Part shown: piece by piece, positions 19,301-25,562 of the stretch
Layout of the letters: every line of letters begins with the position of its first letter
Position numbering within the stretch: position 1 is the stretch's first letter
Assembly (NCBI GenBank): GCA_001247695.2
Contig: LGRX02028817.1
Span: forward strand, 1-26,506
Length of the DNA: 26,506 nucleotides
Reading direction: 5' to 3'
Source: Cymbomonas tetramitiformis
Lineage: Eukaryota > Chlorophyta > Pyramimonadophyceae > Pyramimonadales > Pyramimonadaceae
Position numbers and translations under genes: made by a program
Notes under the pieces: generated by a model
Seen by the model: the letters and a program-made list of their open reading frames with translations, nothing else
Databases searched by the model: none
Told to the model about the DNA's origin: nothing

Positions 19301-20439
19301 AAGGAGATGTCAGGACGGGGGAGTTGTTCCAGCATGCGGCCAAAATCGGATTCCCGAGAGACGCGGTTAGGCTGATGACCACGCACCTCGTAAGCAGTGA
19401 ACAGGTCGCATGGGCAACGCACCCCCCTGTTAATGACTGCCGGAGCAGAAACAGGTGGTGGAGGATCGACACCATGGAGCTCTCGGTAGGCGCTGGCCCG
19501 ACGGTTGCCAATGATCCGGAAGTGCTCGAAGAAACGGAGGAGGAACCCCAGGCCGTTGAGGCGTCCGAGAGCACCACAATCCTAGCGGTTAGGACGCACT
19601 GGGGAAGCAGGGAATACCTGCTCGGGCCAATTCGCCCACAAGGGGAGGCATGGGTCGAAGAGGACACACTGCTGACAGGAGGAATTGCGGGAATGAACCC
19701 GAGCCGGGCCGAACGAGAGACCGACACGTTCCACAACAAGGAGCGGGAAGCACAGCAGGCTCGGAGACCCACAGAAAGAGAACCGCTGTCAGGAACTCCC
19801 ACGAGGCATGCCCACTACTGGCCGGGGGTCACCAAGCTCAACATAGACACTGAACCCTTTAACCCAGACTGGGACGCAGCACCCTCGGGCAAGTGCACGC
19901 TCACGACAGAGACAGGCAGGCACCACGTGTTCGCGCACGACGAGCGGGGCAAGATGGTAGGCGCCCTCAAAGAGGAGGTACTCGATAGGCTCTACGACAG
20001 ATATGTGGCCGCGGCGGGCACGAACAGCGCAGATCAGACCCATACAAGGGCGGGGAAGAGCGACGGCGGTCCTTCGAGGAGCGGGAGCCACAGCTGGGCA
20101 CAGTCCACGGATTCGCCACAGAAGTGGTCCTCCTGCTCAAAAGATATTCCTGCGAGGAGGAGGAGGAAGTCAAGAAAACTGCACTGCAAAATCACTGGAC
20201 GCTCCCTCCAGAAATTATGCAAGCGCTCCAGGAGGCCTTCGGGATCCAGGCGGAGATATTCGCGTCGCCGCTCAACGTACACAGCCACACGGCGACATAC
20301 TGCTCCAAGTTCGACAGGGACAAGATTTTCGGATCCAAAGGGTCTGCATGGGACACCCAATGGGGAGAGCTGGGCGCCTTCGAGTTCAATCCGGAGTACA
20401 CAGCGGCAGACCTGGACAAAGCGCTTCAGGAGGCCCTGA
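12997..20439 (+). CDS. LINE pol part 1: Ulp1-like protease, APE endonuclease, RT, second Ulp1-like protease
   Basis: The frame is open from 12874, but its first ATG is 12997; more likely it is entered from ORF1 at the 13162-13205 runs. Protease 1 (about 13270-13710) has His 13432 (GEHW), Asp 13498 (LFDSYGP) and Cys 13648 (QCGVWV), the Ulp1/C48 triad. The APE endonuclease (about 14071-14805), which nicks target DNA, shows TWNIRG (Asn 14095), LTET (Glu 14176), GGDFNV (Asp 14551, Asn 14557) and SDH (14764-14772). The reverse transcriptase (about 15721-16620) shows KAAGPDAVPNE, YVDFENAYGSV (Asp 16159), RGLVQGDSLSPLLF and AAYVDD (16483-16500). A long unassigned region follows (about 17000-18400). 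Protease 2 (about 18370-18740) has His 18517 (GSHW), Asp 18577 (YLYDPMG) and Cys 18706 (YQCGVWV). A charged linker and an unassigned segment (about 19200-19470) precede the start of a PCIF1-like domain (about 19900). Beyond about 20040 this frame turns Arg/Ser-rich and is out of frame; coding continues one frame back. Confidence 0.88.
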   Translation: MSIALQGGPPSAGILRGGTATVFLFRSACCGKSGKSSKIGTRTGSLAEEGKINPPPPPLAVGGVKSAPPPRNQTRGANPQEEGGLYTVEGRVSDVQLSRYLHTIDPAPPEEMNQHKFLSKLMARDGIDGLLANGRFAYQPLCDGEHWRALFFDQQAGEGGGTHVHLFDSYGPNPREGARGHAELLDATRKWAERRTRQGVPTEITCTKLRTQYDDFQCGVWVAVMAAAWCDWTKFPEKSTWPRAAHRAAGGTGKTTNNRVAKQHRIVMQIATKQEEHAEGQAGTRSGSSRVPGKRAVLRPLQQVTGSGQAPAQQKRQHRAGAKTVLGSWGNSARESKNEPNHHGDKENQTPPPDVGEEGRLSLMTWNIRGSDHAYYDLARSCEEHQPDVLVLTETKAAGPMGPKKLQGLGYSAWHSAPCHGIQRRGADGTSYRGGVVLALRRPYDRTDVRANREVPRCAKGYLQHVVITLPSGVKMHVLGVYNPPHPEEEVVRTCIRDYIAREAAVASRKGEHMVVGGDFNVAEIPREQDGIEHRAWRGMSDRAGLAEISCPQGPTFGDHKIDGWLASEELQRIADERHPIDTRAHRHCSDHQAAVAAVPLWKLHTTTPIVEERAKPDPITKYQFPISKALQRSMKAAIDSALQPSLRENEFKTVIENAVDAAERGSPDARERIDEAGKAVDGVLQQAMRAVEIPLETVRCKPKVTRDPNTGVRLPKAKFRKRDKALKAAAVLQEMLAIEKATGETPSAALLEEAMAEPRDTAKGRPDTCAEPEDPHWWAESEMRRFRQEAKSVIKDHKAETWETFVQKFRSNYYRMKKSAHRFVFRDRDALPKGRTLGIWDRNNKMAVGAVATAEAFSGHMAHSDPYCFEHPRTDQLDEEMPWLAAEAPDSMKPGQRPRKTELGSRLTIELYRQIVKRLPNGKAAGPDAVPNEILKAMPEEFHEFLFSLMRAMWKAGITPGTWKLGTFVYLHKKGDTSVFSNYRPIGLLRTILKLYTAMVTDVLSTFCEVNSIHSQEQMGSRKHRSTINQLLRLQHVIEDSKLSHSQLHVLYVDFENAYGSVEHDRLQHTMKYLGIPEDAVRVVADLYGGEAHRSPFRMASKIEHHSSEPLMVKRGLVQGDSLSPLLFILYLEPLLRWLKAGNKGYLHRLTDSDKPIRTSSAAYVDDLALIAESATQLAVQVRKLELYSNWSGLRINKAKCGITGTDEKGSPIPEETYEDVTMRTPRVGKHGFPYLHPDDPYKYLGIQVALSGDWTVQRQASFLQARERIQALLHSPLTSGQQEEVLRSAIIGQLRYALPLGIFSTKEIEDLDAIIGGAYKLLNGLPRGTANCYTALPKTSYGLGHTPLLATYAQSVASALQMATATREDLRERPREVFRESEAFHVKQTSQLSATTRGLVRYHYNRRQGQVDGTVRTGGLDRCCTARQLAVLREHQVLLTGSGPLLADLINTQHGVISKLANAVRKPFPSALEGRHRTVVDQDTGEESVEIYSVNDQEEIPLSLTTLLPLLPFVEEGFYVAKGGTRACSLREAKTKVPARFQGLMRTFMLMLYPYICEALADKPNDARFWDNPKNLTLKPQFMPSKETHNALGFQRLAEPQATEGEELTTWEEGFHPTQHKWGPRSLWHAGRRGPPTTSMQAKNALKQMATGYCAKDEEDHEDAFKCHDIGVRPTLLEDPGGRVMIMDSVGVRPKAEKSLSDLRHAARAGARLTEKEAMDSRRAMRRNRSEGSHADSLLKGGGRRGNAPRGEGTPRHRTEGVFSDTRGREAWLSSIQVETHSLCTTGLATVSMHQTKLADALNGTEFEQSEQYEAQMRNTMETVRDEGFSFVLTCDGSHWNVLLFGKNEDTSVSIYLYDPMGGEDTRLSTALRQWAGPPGWPPVNVTVSNMGVAHQRDGYQCGVWVCYMIDKWQEWNRSTTGEKWESWIGLHGPPVGGEATTSKGYRKAMRGPIMARIGELEQRERHHVFHGEGETHDPISFEEVDDEIQEEAGAGPMQVGRSPTRQTQANMVPETPRHARELPKVGEKRTRQIIQSPQATVESEEIRPRPNPPAQTPQRETSPHRVTRVSLEDGRGTKWKGTAAQIMMLRTWVLAQLSKGDVRTGELFQHAAKIGFPRDAVRLMTTHLVSSEQVAWATHPPVNDCRSRNRWWRIDTMELSVGAGPTVANDPEVLEETEEEPQAVEASESTTILAVRTHWGSREYLLGPIRPQGEAWVEEDTLLTGGIAGMNPSRAERETDTFHNKEREAQQARRPTEREPLSGTPTRHAHYWPGVTKLNIDTEPFNPDWDAAPSGKCTLTTETGRHHVFAHDERGKMVGALKEEVLDRLYDRYVAAAGTNSADQTHTRAGKSDGGPSRSGSHSWAQSTDSPQKWSSCSKDIPARRRRKSRKLHCKITGRSLQKLCKRSRRPSGSRRRYSRRRSTYTATRRHTAPSSTGTRFSDPKGLHGTPNGESWAPSSSIRSTQRQTWTKRFRRP
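13162..13205 (+). other. C9 / G8 / C10 homopolymer cluster at the ORF1-pol frame change
   Basis: Within 44 bp lie nine C (13162-13170), eight G (13179-13186) and ten C (13196-13205). The first C run and the G run, with flanking CA and TG, can form a strong hairpin with a short loop. Frame 0 looks coding upstream and frame +1 is coding downstream (Ulp1-like domain), so the change of frame falls in or close to this cluster. It could be a +1 slip site for ribosomes, a one-base insertion in this copy, or a sequencing or assembly error in a homopolymer. Confidence 0.7.
20020..20100 (+). other. Second frame change, inside the PCIF1-like domain
   Basis: Upstream, the first frame reads ...ALKEEVLDRLYDRYV...; downstream, the other frame reads ...GTVHGFATEVVLLLKRYS.... 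Both belong to the N-terminal helices expected of one PCIF1-like domain, so the frame must change between them. The frame entered is open from 19989. There is no canonical X XXY YYZ slip heptamer; G runs (AAGGGCGGGGAAG, 20046-20058) are present. A one-base deletion in this copy, a homopolymer error or an unusual -1 slip are all possible. Confidence 0.6.
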
Positions 20440-23400
20440 TGTCCACCATGGCGAAAACCCCGGTACTGGGGGTAGGAATTTACCCGGCCTGGACGAGAAC
20501 GCCAGCCAAGGCATACTGCAGGAGGTATGGAGATACTAGGATACATGAATTTGGGGTGATCCCAAGAAAAAGCTTTACGTTCCTTCCCCCAGACCACTGG
20601 GGAGGCACCACAGTATCAGGCGTCACGATGAAGGACTACAGCAACTGGGGAGTTAGGATCCTAGTTGTTGCCAACGCAGAGGGATGGCAAAAATTCTGCC
20701 CGGACCCAGAAGGGGCAGCGGAACTAGTCGGGAAGGCCCTGCAGCGCAGCACGTACTGCACGGTCCGTAAGTACCACACGATTCGGAACCTCAGACCGGC
20801 CAACCCGAGGGTCCACACCTCGGACGCAGTGTCAGACATGGCGGCGGTCAAAAATGCGATGGAGAACACTAGTCAATACGACATGATCTTCGACCCTCAC
20901 CCGATGAGAAAATGGGAAATACCGAGCATGTCGCGCAGACAGGGATGGGGGAACGAAGGGGGTGAGGTCCCCAAGGAAGACCGCACCCCGGAGGCGGCGA
21001 GGGCCATGAGACAAACAACATGGCGCGACAGAGGACTCACCGAGGTCACGATCACGGAGTACCATGCGGCGAACACGGCATGGCCTTTGGACAAGATCAA
21101 AGAGGACTCGAGGGCCAGATGGCTAAAGGCAATGGAGCGCACTCCCATGCTCTTCAGCAGACAAGACAGGGACAGGGGACACACGGAAGTAAGGGAGAGG
21201 TTCCCCACGTGTCCCATTAAGCACAAAACCGGACGTTCCAGAACCCTAGAGAAAATCAACAAAGCCTGGGATGCAACCTCGTTCCTCTATACGGATGGAT
21301 CGCGACTGGACCCAGAGGAGGAAGGGGGGTTACATAGAGTGGGAGCGGCCTACTGGGACCCCAGAGGGGATGAAAACCCCAGAACTTGGAGGGGCACGTG
21401 GTCGACGGGTGGACACCTCACCATCAACAGGGCGGAACTCCTGGCGATCCACGCGGCACTCAGGGCCAGAGAACGCACAACACCGGGCGAGATAGCAATC
21501 TGCACGGACAGCCTCTGCAGTATGTACCAAATACTCAACATGTTGTCCAGACCCCACACGGTGGAGTGCCATAGACACAGGGATTTGCTTGAGGATATAC
21601 TCTCCCTGGTCGAACAGCATAACAGCCAGGGAACGAAGGTCTCACTCAGGAAGGTCAAAAGCCACACGGGGGTGAAGGGCAACGACAAGGCAGATGAGGC
21701 GGCCAAACAGGCAGCAGAAAACCAGGAGGGCACCACCCAAATTGACCCATGGGACAACAGGACCATGTACACGCTCGTGGCCAATGCCCGAGATGGTGAA
21801 TCGATGAGGCCCCTGCAAGGGGAGGGGGCGGTGGAAAGGTATGTGGCAGAAAGGATTGCACTAAAAGCGACACAGCACAGGTCAGTGAGAGAATGGCTAC
21901 AGCCCCCGAGCAGCCCGTGGGAAGAATGGGGAACACCCGGCAGGGGAAATCGGGAGGGAGCTCTCTCAGTAGAGGGCTCTATGACAGAGAACCCCACGAC
22001 CGGCGCCCCAGGGCCAGCCCAAGGCCCCGACCGGGGCCGACAGAACGTGGAAATGGGGACACCAGGGGAGAATCTCCAGGAGCCGATGCTCCTGGAGGAA
22101 CTCCAGCACGCTCCCTGGAGCCAGGGCGACCCGCCGGCGCGACGGGAGCCGGGCGACCAGGAACAGGTACACCCGCGGGATCAAGTGACCACTCAGGACG
22201 AGTGGGACCTACTCTGGGAATTCGATGAGACGCGGGGGCCGCCTCTGGACATGGACGAGAGGGGGGCCATGAACTCGCCAGACAGAGAGATGATGCAAGC
22301 GATAGAGGAGGCAGAATGTGAGGACCCAATTGACGGTCTGTGCCGCTCGGTGATGGAGATGGACCTGGGAGAGTCGGAACTCCAGAACCTGACGGACGTT
22401 CCACAACAAGCGATAGACGCCTACCAGGAGGCGGCCCCAGAGAGAAGAAGAAAGAGAAACAGGGACCGGGAGGCCATGCACCGGGGAAACGGAGACAGGG
22501 CCGCCACAAGCCACGCAGACGCTGCCGCAGTCGAGACACACATGGGAAGAAGATTGGAGGAGCCCCCACGGGAAATTCTCCAGGACAAGTCGATACCAGG
22601 AATATCCAATCACTTCTGGAAGGTTACTCCACCGACGCTCAGGTCCCTGATTCTAAGATGCCGGTTTGGGGTCCTCATGACGACTGCCAGAAAGCACCTC
22701 ATATGGCCGAACAAATATCCGGACCCGGACTGCGCCCTCTGCGGGAGGAGGGACACTCCGGCACACAGGCTGGCTGGATGCAAAGACGAGACCAGCATGA
22801 ACATGGCCACAGCCAGGCACAACGAAGTGGCAAGGACCCTTTACGAAGCGATCAGGAAGGGTCGAACGGGCGCCAGTCCGATCTGGATCGCGCACCACGC
22901 TGGGCTCGACGGGACTAACAGATGTACCCGCCCGATACCGGACTTCGTACTCAAAAGGGGTCAGTGCCGTAGGGACGGAAGGGACCACCCGGGGGCGAAG
23001 GACCCCCCAGACGACATACCACACTTTGTGGATATTGTCATGATCAAGGGTGCAGAGGACGTCAGGGACGCCCCCCCAGGCAGGCCGGAAAACACCCACA
23101 GGGAGGATGTGGGAGAAATCCACCTCATAGAGGTGGCCTTCACGTGGGACACGCGCTGGTATGTGTCCCTTCACGATAAACTCAACAAGTATGAGCCCCT
23201 TATGGAGCTACTCAAATCCAAAGGCTATAAAGTGTTCTTTCACCCGATGGTTTTCGGAACCACGGGGTCGGTATATGAACACAACGCAAGGGCTCTCACG
23301 CAACACCTCGGCTTCAACAAGAAGGAGGCGGAGGCCCTCCTCAAGAAAATCAGTAGCATCGCGGTGGAATGGGCTGCCAAGATGTTGATTTCACACAGCA

Positions 23401-23447
23401 GGTCGGAGAAGGAGAAGGCTCTAAAAAACAGCAAGAAGCCGCCTTGA
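20040..23447 (+). CDS. LINE pol part 2: PCIF1-like methyltransferase, RNase H, CCHC/REL endonuclease
   Basis: The frame is open from 19989 with no ATG until 20217, which lies inside a domain, so it is read as the continuation of pol after a -1 change near 20040. PCIF1-like domain (about 20100-20750): LLLKRYS, then IFASPLN, FGSKGS, AFEFNPEY (catalytic NPPF position, 20388-20399), VGIYPAW and a closing strand ILVVAN. This is the layout of the cap-adenosine N6-methyltransferase PCIF1/CAPAM. RNase H (about 21282-21740) removes RNA from the hybrid: YTDGS (Asp 21294), NRAELLAI (Glu 21435), CTDSL (Asp 21507), and SHTGVKGNDKADEAA (His 21663, Asp 21693). An acidic, Pro-rich linker (about 21750-22560) follows. 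The C-terminal REL (about 22630-23350) has the CCHC finger C-x2-C-x7-H-x4-C (first Cys 22731), an RHN box, PD (Asp 22941), VDIV (Asp 23031), IEVAF (Glu 23130) and NKYEPL. The stop is TGA 23445-23447. Confidence 0.85.
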   Translation, partial: PYKGGEERRRSFEEREPQLGTVHGFATEVVLLLKRYSCEEEEEVKKTALQNHWTLPPEIMQALQEAFGIQAEIFASPLNVHSHTATYCSKFDRDKIFGSKGSAWDTQWGELGAFEFNPEYTAADLDKALQEALMSTMAKTPVLGVGIYPAWTRTPAKAYCRRYGDTRIHEFGVIPRKSFTFLPPDHWGGTTVSGVTMKDYSNWGVRILVVANAEGWQKFCPDPEGAAELVGKALQRSTYCTVRKYHTIRNLRPANPRVHTSDAVSDMAAVKNAMENTSQYDMIFDPHPMRKWEIPSMSRRQGWGNEGGEVPKEDRTPEAARAMRQTTWRDRGLTEVTITEYHAANTAWPLDKIKEDSRARWLKAMERTPMLFSRQDRDRGHTEVRERFPTCPIKHKTGRSRTLEKINKAWDATSFLYTDGSRLDPEEEGGLHRVGAAYWDPRGDENPRTWRGTWSTGGHLTINRAELLAIHAALRARERTTPGEIAICTDSLCSMYQILNMLSRPHTVECHRHRDLLEDILSLVEQHNSQGTKVSLRKVKSHTGVKGNDKADEAAKQAAENQEGTTQIDPWDNRTMYTLVANARDGESMRPLQGEGAVERYVAERIALKATQHRSVREWLQPPSSPWEEWGTPGRGNREGALSVEGSMTENPTTGAPGPAQGPDRGRQNVEMGTPGENLQEPMLLEELQHAPWSQGDPPARREPGDQEQVHPRDQVTTQDEWDLLWEFDETRGPPLDMDERGAMNSPDREMMQAIEEAECEDPIDGLCRSVMEMDLGESELQNLTDVPQQAIDAYQEAAPERRRKRNRDREAMHRGNGDRAATSHADAAAVETHMGRRLEEPPREILQDKSIPGISNHFWKVTPPTLRSLILRCRFGVLMTTARKHLIWPNKYPDPDCALCGRRDTPAHRLAGCKDETSMNMATARHNEVARTLYEAIRKGRTGASPIWIAHHAGLDGTNRCTRPIPDFVLKRGQCRRDGRDHPGAKDPPDDIPHFVDIVMIKGAEDVRDAPPGRPENTHREDVGEIHLIEVAFTWDTRWYVSLHDKLNKYEPLMELLKSKGYKVFFHPMVFGTTGSVYEHNARALTQHLGFNKKEAEALLKKISSIAVEWAAKMLISHSRSEKEKALKNSKKPP

Positions 23448-23521
23448 TTGTGCACGTGACTAGGGGCAGGCGTAACAGCTGTGCACCTTCAAATATCACG
23501 CTTCCAGTAGGAAGAGTCACA
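23448..23521 (+). other. Probable 3' untranslated region or junction of the LINE
   Basis: These 74 bp lie between the LINE stop codon and the T-rich tract. There is no polyadenylation signal, no short tandem repeat and no return to the satellite. It is either a very short 3' UTR or the place where the copy was broken when it was joined to the gypsy fragment. Confidence 0.4.
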
Positions 23522-23547
23522 TTTTTTCTTTCTTTTTCTTTTTCTTT
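23522..23547 (-). repeat. A-rich tract (on the - strand) ending the gypsy fragment
   Basis: It reads T6-C-TT-T-C-T5-C-T5-C-TTT on the + strand, that is (A3-6 G)n on the gypsy strand, directly after the codons for ...REAHEAPAA. In the ORF it gives a meaningless Lys-rich tail. It may be a degenerate poly(A)-like tail of a retrocopied fragment or a simple repeat at a deletion junction. Confidence 0.6.
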
Positions 23548-25562
23548 GCTGCAGGTGCTTCATGAGCCTCCCTCAAGACCAGCTCTCTCAGAGGGGAGTC
23601 GGGAGCTAAGACCACCTGATAGCGCCCTTCCGCCACTCTCCAGATGATGTTGCTCACCAGTCGAAAATGCTCGGTGCGGTGATGCTGAGTGGCCAGTAGT
23701 TCCTGCTTCAGGGCTGAAAGGTATTCACTGCGCCTGTGTTCTGCTCGTAAGGCACGCAGAAACATGCCTGGTTCCACCACACCTGCCTGGTCCCTGATTT
23801 TGGCTGCTGCACCCTTGAGAGTCACTGCTGGTGATGCTGAGGGTCTTTCCCTTGGAGCTGTGATCTCTTCGAAGTGCTTTCGCTGCGGCTTAGCCAACAC
23901 TACCAAGACGGGCCATGGAATGGGCAACTCCTGCAAAGCTGTACGGTGTCCCCTTTCTTCGCCAGGAGAGACGAACATCCGGTTGGGCTCCCCTTGTTCG
24001 TTCACTCGGGGTATGGTCTCTGCAATCTCCATTCCATACTCTCGCAGCAAGGGCCGCCAGTCAGCCTGCGGGAAGTCAGGCAACAGGAACAGTGCAGCTG
24101 TGCTCTGGGGGGCGTGTCGGGCCTCTGAAGCATAGTGCCTTAGGATGTCTGCGATGCTCACATTGGAATCCGAGAAGGGTGGGTTACACCACACCACGCG
24201 ACCCCTCCACTGTTCCTTCAGGCAATCAGTCCAGAACGTGTCCACCTGCCGGTTCTGCCCCATGAGGTCGCAGCATGCGTCCACCTGGAACCGTCCACCC
24301 AACACTTTCGCGTACTTGGCTTGCAGTCGACTAAACTCGGACGGAATCAGCTTCCAGTCCTGATTGTCTACCAGGGGTTCCCCAGGTTGCAGCCTTGGTG
24401 TGGGCTGCTGCTGTACCGCTGCTGGCTGCTGCTTCTCTGCTGGTCGCTGCTCATTCTGGGCTCGTGTCTGGACTCCTGCCATTGCTGGTAGCGCGGCCAT
24501 CCTCTCCACTGTGACCATAGCGTCCAGCCATAAGTCCGGTGTTTCTGCCCACCAGAGACCGTTCAGCTGAGTTAGCTTACCGGTTACTTTGGGCTCACTG
24601 ACCGGTGGGTACTCACCTTCCTCCTCGTCCGACGAGCTGAGCTCTAAGTCCAGGGGTGAAGTGGGGTCTTCCTCTTCTGCAACCTTCTTCAGGCCAGCCA
24701 CCACGTTCTCCTCTTCTTCTGATTTCCCTTTAGCTCCCGCTGCTCTTCTACCCTCCTCTGCAGATACCGGCTGGTCAGTGCTCGGATCCACATACCCAGC
24801 TTCCTTAAGCCCGTCTCGCGCCGTCGCCTGCACATAGTCCGGTCGCCGTGAAGCAGCGTCTGGTACCACCAGTGTGCGTCCTGGCACGTGCTCCATTGCG
24901 TGCACTCCTACCTCCACCAGATCTTCATACCACCTGGCCTGGCGTCGGCTGAGCTCACGTCCAGGTGCGAATAACCACTTCAATGGAGCATGATCCCCCA
25001 TCAACCTGAACTCCGTGAAGATCAAGTAATGTCTCCACGTCTGTGTGGTGCAGTGGTGAATCGCGGCTAGCTCTCGCTCACCTGCGTGGTAGTTCTGCTC
25101 GGCTGAAGAGAATTGCTTACTCTCGAAGGCTATGGGTTGCAGGCCCTTGCCTAGATCCTGCATCAGCACGCCAGCTAATGCCACTGCACTCGCATCAGTC
25201 TGCACAACAAAGGGGCTGGTGCCGCGATGAGCTGCTTCCTGATCGGGCAAGATCAAGGTCGGTGCAGTGGTGAGAGCGGTCTTGAGACGTTCAAAGGCGT
25301 GTTCCTGCTCCGGTCCCCATTCCCATGGCACTAGGTTCTTGGTTAGCTTGGTCAAAGGGTGCGCTAAGTCAGCGAAACCCTGTATGTACCGTCGATAAAA
25401 CCCAGCCAAACCCAAGAACTGTCGCACGTGCTTCACCGTCTCCAGTCGCGGCCAGTCCCGTATGGATGCTATCTTGTCTTGCTGTGGTCGGCAGCCTGTG
25501 CGGTCAATGACATGTCCCAGAAAACGTACTGAGCGTTTAAAGCATCGTAGCTTGCATAAGGA
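23548..25562 (-). mobile_element. Truncated Ty3/gypsy retrotransposon fragment (pol only)
   Basis: An internal piece of an LTR-retrotransposon pol, in opposite orientation to the LINE. It starts at the end of the RT palm (RCFKRSVRFLGHVI, after the catalytic DD box) and stops at the first His of the pre-integrase zinc-binding region (REAHEAP). There is no gag, protease, RT active site, integrase core or LTR, so the copy cannot move on its own. Confidence 0.9.

Larger units (their letters stand above)
9661..23520 (+). mobile_element. Giant non-LTR retrotransposon (LINE), Dualen/RandI-like
   Basis: About 13.9 kb of GC-rich sequence begins exactly where the satellite stops. It encodes a gag-like ORF1 and a pol with APE endonuclease, reverse transcriptase, RNase H and a C-terminal CCHC/REL endonuclease. 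It also carries two Ulp1-like proteases and a PCIF1-like methyltransferase. No LTRs, integrase or tyrosine recombinase are seen, and the RT is of the LINE type (RGLVQGDSLSPLLF, YVDD). Having both APE and REL is the hallmark of Dualen/RandI elements. The element is far longer than ordinary LINEs (4-8 kb). The 5' end is taken as the satellite junction. The 3' end is uncertain, somewhere between the stop at 23447 and the T-rich tract at 23522. No + strand poly(A) tail and no convincing target-site duplication were found. Confidence 0.9.

Noticed and set aside
9661..23520. Perfect target-site duplication around the LINE
   Set aside because: I compared the sequence at the two ends by eye and found no convincing repeat; the 3' boundary is itself uncertain.
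23522..23555. 3' splice acceptor (T-rich tract followed by GCTGCAG|G on the + strand)
   Set aside because: It fits the consensus but no + strand exon follows; the sequence after it is the antisense of the gypsy fragment.
23548..25562. DIRS-type element because of the methyltransferase domain
   Set aside because: The RT/RNase H motifs (FLGHVI, FLGLAGFYRRYI, QTDAS) are typical Ty3/gypsy and an integrase zinc-region start follows; no tyrosine recombinase is seen.
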